This document shows, one piece after another, positions 11,399-22,667 of a stretch of 64,000 nucleotides of DNA; the stretch's first letter is position 1, and each line of letters opens with the position of its first letter. This stretch comes from Plotosus lineatus (taxonomy: Eukaryota > Chordata > Actinopteri > Siluriformes > Plotosidae). Both the position numbers and the translations under genes were made by a program. Location of the stretch: assembly GCA_024760905.1 (NCBI GenBank), contig CM045733.1, positions 19,347,501-19,411,500 of the forward strand, read 5' to 3'. The notes below the pieces were generated by a model, which saw only the letters and a program-made list of their open reading frames with translations, searched no databases and had not been told where the DNA came from.

Positions 11399-13430
11399 TG
11401 CATAAAAATTATTTTATTGAAATCACCCAGACTGGGGTTCCTGAGTTCTGTATGGTGTATTTGGATATCTGTGCTTTTTTAACACCTGCACTGTGTTCAT
11501 TTTTTTTGTTTTTTTTAATTATCTGGAAAGTGTGCTATTTGTTAGTCTGTGTTGCTACATTTTTATAGTCTGTGATCTCGAGTTTCGGTCTTAAGAATGC
11601 AGCGTTTGTATTATGAAAATTAAAGGACATGGAATTACGAGCAAATCTGGCTAGTATGTGATTGGCTAACATGTACATTCAGTGCTTAAAAATCTTTAGT
11701 TCTCAAGCAGCAGCTTTTTTTTGTTATCTTTAATTTTTTTTTTTTTGACTTCTGACTTTGTGTGAAAAGACATATTCAAATACATACATGTCGTACGGAT
11801 TTATCACTAGAACATTACAGCAGACAGGGTGCATTACTGTCTTGTCAGTGAAGCTCATACACACCACAGCCGATCAAATCGTTCTTCTGTAAAAAGTTAC
11901 CACAGTGACCAGGTTCCGTTCGGCAGCAACAGAAAGCAGGTACATGAAAATGTGAAAGTGACTCCAGCACCCAAAGGTCAAACGGGGATTAAGAGAAACG
12001 GGACTCTGGAGCAGTGCAGAGAGAGGCCTGTTCTGCATAAAAGCCCTATTGTCACAGAACACAGCTCTCTCACTCTCATAGCGAGGTGCAGGCAGACCTC
12101 AAGCCTTGGGAGTACAACGCCACCTTCTGGCTGCGAACCGCTCCAACCTGACACTATCTCCACCAGTCTCTATAGGGTCATATGAGCAAAGTTTTCAAAC
12201 AACAGACAATGATAACCTACATCTAGCACAAATGGCTGCCTTGTGAATGTACAGGGCGTAGATGTTCTGGAATAAGGAAAAAGCATGAAAGGATAATATA
12301 GCACGCTTTTATAGATTGCATGTGGATGTGACATGACTTAGGCTCTCTCTTTTTATATTATATACTCAGTGAATGAACCTGTGCATTTTGAGGAGTGCCA
12401 GTCATGCATCTAGGTCACTGGTCAGATAATGGCACAGTCACACCATGTAGTGTTACAGTGACGTGATGGAACTGGGAGGAGAGCATGATGTGTGGGATGA
12501 AAGAAGCCTTTGCATTTATCTCTTAAAGGTTCAGCACAAACAGCTCCTGTTATGCAAAACATTGTTAGACTCATGGGCAGGGAGGGGTGCACAGCTCCAC
12601 GTTTAAGTCTACTCACTCCAACAAGTCTTTCAAGGACACAGAGGAGGCCTTATAATTACTCCCACCGCAGTTTGATGTGGATGGATGATTTAGCTTGAGG
12701 GATGTTGCTAATTCTCCTGCTTTATTGTAGAGGTGGTTGATTTTTTAAACGCCCTTCACCGAGGAGGTTTACATTTATAGAGCATGATTCAGAGAAGGTT
12801 ACTCCTACTGTTTAATGAAAAAAAAAAAAAAAAAAAAACTGAAGGAAGCCTCAGAAAGAGAAAGTGTTTGATGTGTAATGTAAATTTGATCTGAAATTTG
12901 TATTTTTAAAAAGTGGGTCAAAGTCAAAAGGAAAATAAGACAGTGTAGTACGCTTCTTACAATATAAATACTAAATACGTACAATGAATGTTTAAAAAAA
13001 GGGGAGAAATGCGTATAAATATTTTTTTCTTTTTGTGACTTCTTAAGAAATAAAGATTTCAAAGTTTTTTTTTTCCCCTTTTCCACAGTGTTTGATTTGA
13101 CCTGCATTATTTTGATAGTTTTTTTTAAAGTACTGTAGTAACCTTAAAGAAATTCTCTAAATAATTATTGGAGAACCTTGTTATAATCAGTAACATGTTG
13201 AATGTTTGCTTTTTCAAATGTCAATATGAATAAATTTGAATATTATATGTAATACTGTACCGCTAACATTCAACTAATCGCCAAACCTCTTAAGCCATGA
13301 AATGACTTGGATTTGCCTACAAATATACAAACCTCGTAAAAACATTCCCTTGATATTTTCATGTTATTGTGTGAAAATGGATTCGAATCGATGTTTAAGG
13401 TGTAGTGGTGGTGTGTTTGTGCATTGTGTG
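11399..13430. other. non-coding stretch upstream of let-7
   Basis: Two kilobases with A and T runs (11735, 12818). Open frames up to 118 codons (11829-12185) have no recognisable domain and lie on both strands of the same DNA. No coding call is made. It may be intron of the let-7 host transcript. Confidence 0.4.
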
Positions 13431-13519
13431 TGGTTGTGTGTGTGTGTGTGTGTGTGTATGGTGAGTGTGGGTGAGTCAGTGCTGCGGTAACAGTGGGGTC
13501 TGTGGTAGTATGAGTAAGC

Positions 13520-13574
<55 letters not shown>

Positions 13575-13588
13575 CTGTGTGTGTGTGC
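13431..13588. repeat. two (GT)n tracts
   Basis: (GT)n at about 13431-13458 and 13521-13588 with a short unique spacer. Confidence 0.9.
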
Positions 13589-14236
13589 CTGAGGTAAACC
13601 ACAATGTATCCCACACTCTCCCTACCACACAAGACTACCTCCCTGTTCTCACCACAGACGTCTTGATTACTCAGATATGGACATTCACCTATGCACACTG
13701 CAGTCATACCTGCATGCTCGCAGTCCACACATGATGAACTGCATCAATGCGCCAGAGCTCACTCAAGCCAGACAGAAGTGTGATTCGATCCTCCTCAGGC
13801 TCAGCATGCACAACTGTAAACAAGGATTTCATTAATAATAAAGGGAGCCTGAGAAACATCACACCATTCAGTACAGCTAAAGATACAGCGAGAGAAAGGA
13901 ATGTGTCAATGCCGTGTTTGACCGTTTTACATGTAAATAAAATTTTTTTTAAATCCAATCTCTTTTTGTCTTTTTCTCTGCTCCACAGATGGACAAATTA
14001 TTATTGTTGTTGTTTTGCACAGAACCACATCCCATGGAACTCCTTATGAAGCAGATCGTGGTATTAAGGTTGTATTAGTAATATGCACTTCTTGCTGATG
14101 TATGCGTTTTTTTTTTTTTTTATTACCTGGTCATGATTGCATCACTGATTACTCTGTACTAAATTGTGGGACTGAAGTGTTTGTGTGTTGAGCTATACGG
14201 ATCATCTGTCCTGCGGCAGAGAGACACAGTCCTTTG

Positions 14237-14312
14237 GGGTGAGGTAGTAGGTTGTATAGTTTTAGGGTTGAGCCCTTGCTGTCAGATAACTATACAACTT
14301 ACTGTCTTTCCT
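14237..14312 (+). ncRNA. let7a: let-7a precursor hairpin
   Basis: The 22 nt at 14240-14261 are identical to mature let-7a-5p. The 3' arm at 14290-14310 (CTATACAAC... TTTC) pairs with it through the usual Watson-Crick and G:U pairs, leaving a loop of about 28 nt. let-7a binds target mRNAs through the seed GAGGTAG within Argonaute and represses them; in vertebrates the family promotes differentiation and restrains growth genes. The hairpin is followed 877 bp downstream, same strand, by a let-7b hairpin, as in the mammalian let-7a-3/let-7b cluster next to PPARA. The star arm differs slightly from the human let-7a-3 form. Certainty that it is a let-7a hairpin is very high; the paralogue number is not assignable. 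Confidence 0.97.
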
Positions 14313-15113
14313 GAAGTGGCCGTAATGTCATCAGTGAAGAGCTGCTGGACCAAGGATGGACATCAACAGAGATACCATTAAGGATTTACAGGATTTGTTG
14401 TGACAGTAGAGTGACAAAAAGAGTGATAGGATATGTTTACACCACCATAGATTCTGGGTGTGAAATATGGAACATGTTCAGAAATGTGAGGAAAGAGAAA
14501 AATATTAGTAAAAATTGAAATGTTGGGTGTACAGTACTGTATTATGAAAGGAGACTGGAACATGTAATATAAGGTTAAGTGAAGAAATGTGTATGAAAAG
14601 AATACTGTATTCTACTCTGAGCTTGACCTTGAAGAATATTTCAAAAATTACATCTGAGAGGAAGGGAAGGAAAACAGCATGGACGTCCATGTTATCAGAA
14701 TAATAACATTCAGAACAGAGGTACACGGAGAAAGAGGGGAAACATTTTTTAAATAATATACATATGTTAATTCAGTAATCTTTGTGAGTTCCACCACACA
14801 AATATCTCGCTGCTATAAATTTAGTGTCTTCATTGTGTCTTATTTTATCTTCAAGCAAAACCAATTTTTTTTTCCGCACTAAACCCGACAAAAAAATTAA
14901 GAAACATTTTGCGCTCAGATAAACAAGTGAATGATGAGAAACTGAGTTTATCCAGCAGAGAAGGAACTTCTAGGCTGAACGTTGTTGATAGAATCTTTTC
15001 AGAGACAGAAAAGACTCGAACAGATCTTCTTTGAGCTCTACCGATGTTCGTTCATCTGTAAAGCCAAACAAGATGCCTGTGCAGTGAAGAAACCTTTCAG
15101 TGATGTTCGTACA
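14313..15113. other. spacer between let-7a and let-7b
   Basis: AT-rich spacer, presumably within one primary transcript. No further hairpin with a known microRNA seed was recognised. Confidence 0.5.
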
Positions 15114-15196
15114 GGGTGAGGTAGTAGGTTGTGTGGTTTCAGGGTCGTGATTTTGCCCCATCAGGAGATAACTATACAACCTACTGCCTTCCCTGA
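15114..15196 (+). ncRNA. let7b: let-7b precursor hairpin
   Basis: The 22 nt at 15117-15138 match mature let-7b-5p, which differs from let-7a at the GTGTGG near its 3' end. The 3' arm at 15172-15193 (CTATACAACC... TTCCC) is the matching let-7b-3p and pairs with the 5' arm across a loop of about 33 nt. Same strand and spacing as the mammalian cluster, so the two are probably processed from one primary RNA. Function as for let-7a. Confidence 0.97.
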
Positions 15197-16229
15197 AGGG
15201 CAGCAATACGTCACTGGATACCAACAACAAGATGGTGCCGAGCTAGAGGAGGTCTGGAGGACTTTTTTTTTCCTGATTAGTACAACTCTCAAATTTTGCA
15301 ATGTGACCTGAAGAGAACAATAAAGATTCACATATAACGACTTGTGTTGTGTCTGTTGCATTTTTAAGACAAAATACCTTATTTGAGCAAGTTTTTTTTT
15401 TTTTTTTTAAACAATTGTTAGTTTATAACTTTACTATAATCTAAAAGATCGAGATATCAGCAAAACATCCAACACTGTTTTTGAAAACATCCATTATGTA
15501 GCCCTGAAGCAGCTGGTTCTGTAACTAAAGCCATTATCCAGTGTTAAGAGAGCAGTTACATGGCTGCAGGCTGGCCAGCCTTTGACTGGTACAGAATTTA
15601 TTGACGCTGGCGGGCACCTAGGGGGACACGCAGAGACTGGCACACACAAGAGAACAGACGGAGGGGCAGACAGGAAGCAATGGTGCTGACATGGGACCAT
15701 GGTAACCTTGTTGCCATGGTATTGCATGATTGGGATGTTAGACTGATATCTGCTAATATTCTTCCCATATACTGGCACTACTACAGTGTTTTACAGTATT
15801 TAACCAAACTATGTGCTGTTCGAATATTCCTTGCAAGGATTTCTACACCGAAATATGCAAGAACACGTGGAATTATTTCAGCTTGAAATTAAATGTTAAA
15901 TAATTCTAACGAACATTTCTTTAAATTTTGTTTTGGGATTTTTATTTATGTTAGGCATGATGTCTAGGTTTGTGTCATAAATGAGTTAATTTAAAACTTA
16001 ATAAAAATTAATGAAACCAACAATAAAGTTTTTTTTTTTTTTTAATATTATTAAAATTGAAGACTCCTTCAGTAGTAATCCTGATATAAAACTTTGTTGG
16101 AAAAATAATTTCTTCACTGTTTTAATCAATACCTGAACATGTTAAAACATGGACTTTATGCTATTATTAAATAATCTGATAAATATTGATTCATGATGGC
16201 ATCAGATTAAATATAGAATTAAAATAGAT
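15197..16229. other. let-7 to ppara interval, left part
   Basis: AT-rich, with T-runs at 15390 and 16029 and the X-box-like palindrome described separately. No coding signal seen. The 3' end of the let-7 primary transcript probably lies in this interval. Confidence 0.4.
15697..15719. promoter_or_regulatory. palindromic RFX X-box-like site
   Basis: CCATGGTAAC and GTTGCCATGG are separated by 3 bp. They form a 10-bp inverted repeat with one G:T mismatch, and each half resembles the RFX X-box (GTTGCC..GGCAAC type). It lies between let-7b and the candidate ppara promoter. A chance palindrome cannot be excluded. Confidence 0.3.
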
Positions 16230-16239
16230 TCATAAAGAA

Positions 16240-16545
16240 CACCGGGCACTGGTGCTGGATCACTGATTCTAAGGTTGGGGGTTCAAGCCCCACTCTCAAC
16301 AAGTTGTCACTGTTCCCCCTCAGTGCAGCTAACTGGGTTACCAAAGGCCGGCCATGTCTCTCACGGTCTATATGGTGTGAGGCTGTAAAGGAACCATTGC
16401 TGAGTTGGCAAGAGTAGGCCACATAGTCGTCAGCGTGTTTCTGCCTGGCGAGCTGTCCAGGGTGTACTCTGCCATCGGCCGGAGTCGGCTGGGATGGGCC
16501 GGCACCTTCCCGTGACCCTAATTAGGATTAAGCGGTTCACACTGG
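16240..16545 (+). mobile_element. chimeric tRNA-SINE with alternative tail
   Basis: The first ~200 bp are the head and body of the SINE family at 28003/42502/51248/52083: a tRNA-like head with a B-box-like GGTTCAAGCCCC, then 'gtgcagctaactgggtta', 'gccatgtctctcac' and 'gtcagcgtgtttctg'. After that point the sequence does not continue into the usual RTE-like tail. It switches to the other fish tail ('gagctgtccagggtgtac' ... 'cctaattaggattaagcgg') found reversed at 10391 and 43123. So the same body is joined to a different 3' module. Confidence 0.75.
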
Positions 16546-16560
16546 GAAATTTCTCCGTAG

Positions 16561-17076
16561 CATGAATTTACTCTGTTCAAGGATAACAATGAATTATGAC
16601 GTGAAATGTAATGAATTCAGATTATCTTGAATTTGTGATGATTTTAGAAGAAAAAAAATCGATTTCAAAAAAATCACTGTGTAGCGTAATGTTTAGGGAG
16701 TTAATGATAGATATGACTTCAGTTAAAATACCTTAATATCGACAAGAAATGCTTAATTTAAAGAGTTAAAACTAAATTAAAAGATTAATTACCTGAAAAA
16801 TACATAACGATTTATTAACACAAAATTGATAGAGTAGCCTAAATTGCCAATCTTATCAACTTAAAAAAAATAAAGGGTTAGAGAATGAGACACTTGGCTT
16901 TGAGACTCTTATTCAAAGTTTATGATGAATTTATCAGCAGGGGGCAGCACTGATCAGGTTTTTTTCTTCACTGCTTTTTAACAGGTGGTTGTGTCTTTAG
17001 TCAAAATGAGAGTACAGTATACAGTACTGTATAGTGTTTCCAAAGTAACTGTTATTGAGTGTATCCCATTTTATCG

Positions 17077-17114
<38 letters not shown>

Positions 17115-17280
17115 AATTGCTATTATTATTATTATTAGACACGATTAACATCGTGTAATTATCTCAATGTATTCTATTTATTTAATAATAGATCTCAGTG
17201 AACTCAAGTGATTTGACTGCTTTCTTTGTAAACACTGAATGCTAGTTTGCCTCCTCAATCAGTAATCGCATAGTCTAAGG
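16561..17280. other. AT-rich stretch with (ATT)n at 17081-17113
   Basis: No gene recognised. The AT-rich DNA stops abruptly at the GC-richer promoter-like block at 17281. Confidence 0.45.
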
Positions 17281-17289
17281 TACTTCAGC

Positions 17290-17355
17290 GTCGCATAGCA
17301 ACGACTCCGCTATGCGTCCGTTTATTGGTTGAGCCGATGGGTTTGACCGGAAGTG
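17290..17355 (+). promoter_or_regulatory. candidate ppara promoter: X-box-like, CCAAT, ETS
   Basis: In 66 bp: GTCGCATAGCAAC (X-box-like, 17290-17302), an inverted CCAAT box (ATTGG, 17324-17328) and ACCGGAAGTG (17346-17355), the optimal ETS/GABP site. The block is GC-rich and CpG-containing within AT-rich DNA and is followed within 100 bp by an exon-like stretch with a donor. It is the only such cluster between let-7b and the first ppara coding exon, so I assign it to ppara by position. Confidence 0.55.
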
Positions 17356-17456
17356 AAGCGGCGACGAAGAGGCTGGAAGTAGGAGTGCTGAGGGGCAGTG
17401 TGGAGAAGCTGGTGTATGGAGGAGACTCCGGATAGGGCGAAATGAACTTCACTGAG
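17356..17456 (+). other. ppara: candidate ppara first untranslated exon
   Basis: GA-rich GC-containing stretch directly after the ETS site, ending in CTGAG|GTAGTG, a usable donor. Vertebrate PPARA genes start with untranslated exons before the coding exons, which fits. The start is set just after the ETS motif and is not observed. The next exon in the window with coding potential is at 29062, implying an 11.6-kb intron unless another untranslated exon was missed. Confidence 0.4.
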
Positions 17457-18139
17457 GTAGTGAGGCGGTTTGGTTAGCAATGAGTTTGTGTGAGACTGTA
17501 GAAGGTTATATAAATCATTAGCAGTGCAGTTTGAGACTTAAATGTCTGCCAAACAAACAAGAGCTAATATCTGCAGTTCTGGTTTGTTTTGTTTGTTTGT
17601 TTACGGAGTAAAGAGGCTGTTTTGTTCTTATTCCAGTAACCATTTGTTTATGTTTCAAGGCAAGTTTGGATAAGAATGTCAATTAGATCATAAACATTTA
17701 AATTATTTGCCGAAGACTTTTATACGGTTGTACTGTATTAGCTTTATTGCTTTGGATGGTTTTGGTATGAATCTGAACCAGATAGAGAGGAAGCCATGTA
17801 TACAGACACACTGTACTTCACTTGTTTTTGATTTGAAATACTTTTGCTACAGACACACAACGCACAGCACAGGACACACCACAAAACGCCACTTTTAACG
17901 TGCCTGTAGAGTAAGTAATCACGTGACAGTGTGTAGTCTTGTCGCCGAGGCTTTTTAAAGGTGAATATTATGTTTGCCTCTAGTGGTCACCATTGCCCAT
18001 TTTATATGACTGGAATGATATTGGCTCCTCCTACTTTTTTTTTTTTAATAGTAGCACGAGTACTCTAGGTCTGTCTTGCTTTATCTTTGTTATCAGTCAA
18101 TTTATTTATTATCTTTGTAGAGCAATTTAATGTGCAGAC
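17457..18139. other. first-intron sequence
   Basis: AT-rich; no feature recognised. Confidence 0.4.
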
Positions 18140-18868
18140 TTTTAAAATACCCCAGCTAGTGAATTTAATCGGTTCCGAGGGCGAGCTTGTAAACCGAAAA
18201 GTTCGTTTGACGAAACAGTTATTCCCATAAGAAATAGAAAACCAATGAATCCGTTTCAACCCTCTCCCGAACTCATATAACCTGCCACAGTCATGTATAT
18301 TTGACTTAATATATTAAAGATAAACATGTAAAAACAATAAATAATTCATCATAAGAATACATGTATATTAACATTAATAATCATTAATAATAAATAGTAA
18401 AAAAGCAAGAATAAACAATGTCAACTCACCCTTCTGATCATCGACTGTGGCGAAGATGTCACGTGGGCATGCAGAAGGTGGTGAGTAACAGAGGAGGAGT
18501 CGAATTTTGTGCGTGTGCATGCTACGAATGCCAGCGAGGAAAGGCTTGTGGTGTGCTGCCACAAGGCCAGTGCTTCTCAAATAGTGGCAGGCGTGTATGA
18601 CTCACAAGAACATGCTTTTTTGCCACGCTGTACTAGAATTAAGTGTAATTGCGCATCCATTCCAGTAGTTGGCAATTATGCTCTTTGTCGCACTGTGGTG
18701 TAGGAAAAATGCACCGAGCAAATGATATGAATTGCAGTAAACTATAGTCGTGCGCTGGAGCTCGTAAAGTGAATTTTGCTAATTGGATGGAGCAGATTTT
18801 TGCTGGGTTTGAAGCTCGTATCAAAATTGTTATAAGGGACACTCGTTAGACGAGGTACCACTGTACTT
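18140..18868. mobile_element. decayed Tigger-like non-autonomous element
   Basis: The right end 'cgaggtaccactgta' (to 18864) is the reverse complement of the terminal motif CAGTGGTACCTC seen at 54916 and, as CAGTGATACCTC, at 63966. The left part has phrases such as 'cggttccgagg' and 'cccataagaaat' usual in such elements. The left end is degraded, so the start is approximate. No transposase is present. Confidence 0.45.
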
Positions 18869-19099
18869 TAATCTCCCAGTTGTGATTTAAAGACAATTTT
18901 AGCATTCAGATGATATTGGAGCTATGGTGGTTTGGTGGCAAATTTCACATCAATAAGGTCTTAGGATAGAGTTTTGGATGTTCTCCCTTTGTTTGCAATG
19001 GGTTCTTATGAGTACTGGTTTCATCCCTGTGAAAATTGTTGAAAATTGGGCGGAAAATTGCACACATAAGACTAACTTGTGGATCCAACTTGCCCCTAC

Positions 19100-19101
<2 letters not shown>

Positions 19102-19155
<54 letters not shown>
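19102..19155. repeat. (GT)n microsatellite
   Basis: About 27 GT units, immediately upstream of a SINE-tail fragment. Confidence 0.95.
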
Positions 19156-19156
<1 letters not shown>

Positions 19157-19159
19157 GGT

Positions 19160-19275
19160 CCTGCCATGGACTAATGAGCTGATCAGGGTGTACCTCACTT
19201 CTACCCTGTAGTCTGAGATCTGTCAGGTTCCGGCCTCCCTGTGACCCTAAAGGTTTGCCGAATGAATGAATGATA
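19160..19275 (+). mobile_element. SINE tail fragment with TGAA repeats
   Basis: Fragment containing 'agggtgtacctc', 'ctccctgtgaccctaa' and ending in (GAAT)n, the degraded 3' module of the SINE tail seen at 16450-16545. The head is missing. Confidence 0.55.
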
Positions 19276-19319
19276 TTGGAACCTCAGATTTCAAATCTCA
19301 GATTCCAATATCATTCATT
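19263..19319. repeat. 28-bp near-perfect inverted repeat
   Basis: Arms of about 28 bp (TGAATGATATTGGAA and its complement are the core) face each other with almost no loop and only two mismatches. The left arm begins in the GAAT repeat of a SINE tail. Such a structure would form a tight hairpin. Confidence 0.7.
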
Positions 19320-19329
19320 TGTCAAACCT

Positions 19330-19712
19330 TTATTTTACTCAAGTCACAGGAAGGCTGGAATGGACAGAACAACGAGTGACACATTAATCACTTTTGCCTC
19401 TCAGCTGTACATGAAATTGTCTGTTTTGCATGATCTATGGAACCGAACAGGAAAAGACTTATGGAAACTTAATGTTTGGTGGCATCTGTTAATTAGTGGT
19501 TTCTGTAAGCTCAGAGTCATTATTGTTCAAATTATTCACGTAAGAATTCAGCTCAATAGACCAAATTCACATTACGACTGCACATGTGCGGGGAATGTGA
19601 CCCAACATCTGATCCAAGGGTCCTGGCTACCAAACTTTCTTGTAGCCACTTGTTTTTGTATGTAAACACATCCTAACAACTGCCGCTTAAAGCTCGCCTT
19701 AAGCCTTAAATT
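19330..19712. other. unassigned sequence before the THAP exon
   Basis: No domain seen. It may be the 5' part of the THAP-carrying element. Open frame 19270-19665 is not recognised. Confidence 0.35.
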
Positions 19713-19913
19713 ATGGATATGCCAGGTGCGCATTGTGCCGTAGTGAACTGTGGGAATGGCATTTGTCATCTCGAGCGTTGGAAAAAGGAAATTTGCAGTA
19801 TACATGCCTGCAAATTTGGGACTAACGCGTGTACATGTCCGCCGCCATTCACATTATTTATCTTCCCTACCAAGCTGAAGGATCCGGAGGGACGCAAACG
19901 TTGGATTAAAGCA
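19713..19913 (+). pseudogene. THAP-domain first exon, transposon-type orphan
   Basis: Translation from the ATG at 19713 gives a THAP-like start: a Cys-x4-Cys pair (CAVVNC) near residues 8-13, a Cys/His-rich stretch, FIFPT near residue 51 and R..W near residues 62-65. The frame ends in GCA|GTAAGT, a strong donor. THAP domains are C2CH zinc-binding DNA-recognition modules used by P-type and ISL2EU-type transposases and by host proteins derived from them. The C-x2-H half expected after the Trp is not in this exon, and no following exon with it was found. I therefore regard it as a remnant of a transposon gene; a domesticated host exon is less likely. Confidence 0.5.
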
Positions 19914-20091
19914 GTAAGTTTATAATTAAAGTGTTCTTTATTCGAATTCATAGACCCTACAGACTATATTACCTTTTATTTACCTGTTAAATTACCATAA
20001 AAATTGGCGATGCCGTAATCATCAAATATCATAGACTTAGATCTTGAAAATTACTTTTATGTTAATTTGTAAAATAGACAAAAAAGAAATG

Positions 20092-20418
20092 TCAGATCAC
20101 TCGGTGACAGCTGTCAAACTTGTATTTACCTTCTTTGTAGTCATTACGAAATCGCCCTAGTAGGGGTGCCTGGTCCTTCATTAACAAAAAATCCACCATG
20201 CCAGCGTACATACACGGGGGCCAATTCGATAAGGCGTCATTTCCTGTCTCCCAGCCGTCTTCAAGTCCCATGGGGTCAGGAATTGTCATGCTTTCCTCAT
20301 CCACTTCAAATGTCAACAAGCTGGCATCGTCACATTGAATTTGTTTAGATTCCTCGGCGAAGGAGGGGAAAAAAGGTGTACACATCATCTGCAACAAATC
20401 AGCAGGAGGGAGAAACAA
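20092..20418 (-). pseudogene. unrecognised exon facing the THAP exon (possibly YqaJ-type partner)
   Basis: A 108-codon minus-strand frame with coding-like composition: acidic N-terminal half, then WPPCMYAGMVDFLL and DYKEGK. A donor-like GTAAAT follows the Lys-Glu near 20120. Upstream (20430-20470 on the + strand) lie CCAAT, CACGTG and CTTCCGG motifs, as in a promoter reading leftward. The C-terminal half faintly resembles the N-terminal region of YqaJ-exonuclease proteins that accompany THAP transposases in ISL2EU elements. That is a weak, remembered similarity, not a demonstrated match. Confidence 0.3.
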
Positions 20419-20529
20419 AAGCGCTCAGCCATTGGCTAAATTTGAATCACGTGCCAGATACTTCCGGGTTTATCGCCAGTCTGCGAGTATCTATCAATTG
20501 AGCTGAAGAGAAGTGCGAGTCAGATGATT

Positions 20530-21050
20530 ATGTGGAAAGTGAAGTTGATGATATAAGAAAAGGAAGAGACACAGATGATGATAAGGAACAGGACAGAAGC
20601 TAAAACTGACGGAAAATATCTTGAATAATTTGGTGATGTAGAATGCTATCTCGAGACAACTTTGAGGATTACTTGAGGTTACTGATTTCTGTTAAGTTTT
20701 GAGAACATAATTAGACTCGAGATCTAGAGACTCGGTCTAGAGACTTGGTCTACTTCTTGCTTACATTGTTTTGTTTTGCATTGTTATTCTTTGTTCAAGG
20801 TTTATAATTTGATCAGCAGAATAATAAATAGAGTTGTATGTGATTTAGAGAATTTGTTTACATGTTTCTTATTCAGTTGTAATAGCTATTGTACACCAAA
20901 CATATAGACAGGTGAACAAGTGAATGAAAAAAAATAATAACAACAGATCATCATATAATTAATCATTCCAGAAAAAGTGGGTCCAGAAAAATTCTTAGGG
21001 GTCCTGCAGATTTTTTCTTTTGCCTGATGGAAATTTTTCTTAATTTCATG
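20530..21050. other. first-intron sequence
   Basis: No feature recognised. Confidence 0.4.
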
Positions 21051-21052
21051 CC

Positions 21053-21240
21053 CTGGTTGAGGCAGTGGGTTACTAATCCAAAGGTCAGTGGTTCAATCCC
21101 CACCGTCACCTGTGTTGGGCCCCTGAGCAAGGCCTTCTACTCGCAATTGCTCAGTATTAAAAATTTTATTTAATATTGTATTTTTAAAAAATGATAATTG
21201 TAAGTCGCTTTGGATAAGAGTGCCTGTCAAGTACTGTAAA
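21053..21240 (+). mobile_element. tRNA-SINE with L2-type tail
   Basis: The head has a B-box-like GTGGTTCAATCCCC, followed by 'ctgagcaaggccttctac' and a tail 'gtaagtcgctttggataaga', the 3' module shared by common fish SINEs (HAmo/V-SINE type) and L2-clade LINEs. It differs from the two other SINE families in this window. Confidence 0.7.
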
Positions 21241-22045
21241 TATAAGCACAATAGGCTAATTTGCTGTTCCAAATTGCCCCTAGGATGAGTGTGTTTTGGC
21301 CCTATGATGGATTGGGAGCTGTTTATCATGCTTGGTGGATGATCTGGTGATTCTGACCAGGTTCCCGGGTTATAGTGAGACAAACATGGAACATTGTCCA
21401 CATTGCACTTCTATTTGTACATGTTTTGCATAATGAAGCTGCAGGGTCGTTATACAGATAAAGACACTCTCTGAACTTTCTCATTTCTCACATTAAAAAT
21501 TTTAGACCAGGTTGAGTCAGGAATTTATAATACTGTATGACTACGAAGGATTGTTGACATGAAGATTTCTGCATATTTATTGGTTCTACAGATTGAGATT
21601 AAGTCCATCTTATCAGATCTGAGTGCTTCTCCCTTGCCCTCTTGGATTGGTAAGGCGCCAGGAAATCTGCTCCACAGTGAGGGGTAGGAGAGTGGTGTGT
21701 GGGGTTTGGACTTTGGCCCCCGTTGGGGCCAGAATACATTTATTGGCTGTTGCTGCTGCTCGAACGAACTCTTGTGGAGTGGTCTGGTACGCATTGATTT
21801 CCTTCTGCTCTTTCCTGGTGGTCAGGGATACCTGTGGGACTCGGATATATACGTCTGTACTACAGGGATCATCATTGAAATGTGAGCGCTATCTTTTTTA
21901 AGCTGTATTTGTACATGAATTTTGATTTTCTTTATTTCGGGCATCACATATTACTGACTTTAACCTTTCATCCAAATTTTGAATAGGTTTCTTCCCTCTG
22001 TTTCATGTGGCATCCAGTTGTGGAACATTGACTCTGAGAGGTTAT
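21241..22045. other. first-intron sequence
   Basis: No feature recognised; open frames on both strands near 21500-21900 lack recognisable domains. Confidence 0.35.
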
Positions 22046-22049
22046 TTAT

Positions 22050-22113
<64 letters not shown>
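22050..22113. repeat. (TATC)16 microsatellite
   Basis: About 16 tetranucleotide units. Confidence 0.95.
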
Positions 22114-22629
22114 TTAGGTTTCCTGCAGAAAATGGCACTGTATGTTCAGGTGCACTCATGTGTCCATGACTGCTTGGTATGTTTTTCAGTCTGTTTTGTA
22201 GCGCTTAACTTAGTTAATATTTCACTTTTGATTGTTGTATCAGTGTTGTGTTGATCAGTTTTGCGCAAGTTTGTTTATTATTCTTTGGAGATAATGTCGG
22301 CTTATCAAAGAACATCCTGGATCAATAAGGAGCGTCATTTCAAGGATGGAGTGAGCCTGTTGTTGTTGTGTGTGTGTGTGTGTTGTTTTTTAAAAAATTT
22401 TTTCATTAAAACTGCAGGACATTGATTGTCTTCCTCTTCCTTTGACCCCCAAAATATTCCTCAGCTATTGTTTAGGCAGAGTAACATGGACCTGCCGTGA
22501 GAGGACAATGAGAGGAGAGGGGCTTAATGGAGCTTTATTACTTTCCCAGTCCTCTCAGCTCTAACCCTCCACAGCCTGTTTCCTCTTCAGTCTGTGCTTG
22601 GCTGCACAGTAGGACTAACATGAGTGTGC

Positions 22630-22667
<38 letters not shown>

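Noticed and set aside
11829..12185. 118-codon frame upstream of let-7
   Set aside because: No recognisable domain, no splice context, and competing frames on the other strand.
17450..17462. 'tgaggtagtgagg' resembling the let-7 seed
   Set aside because: No complementary arm nearby, so no hairpin; it overlaps the proposed donor of the ppara untranslated exon.
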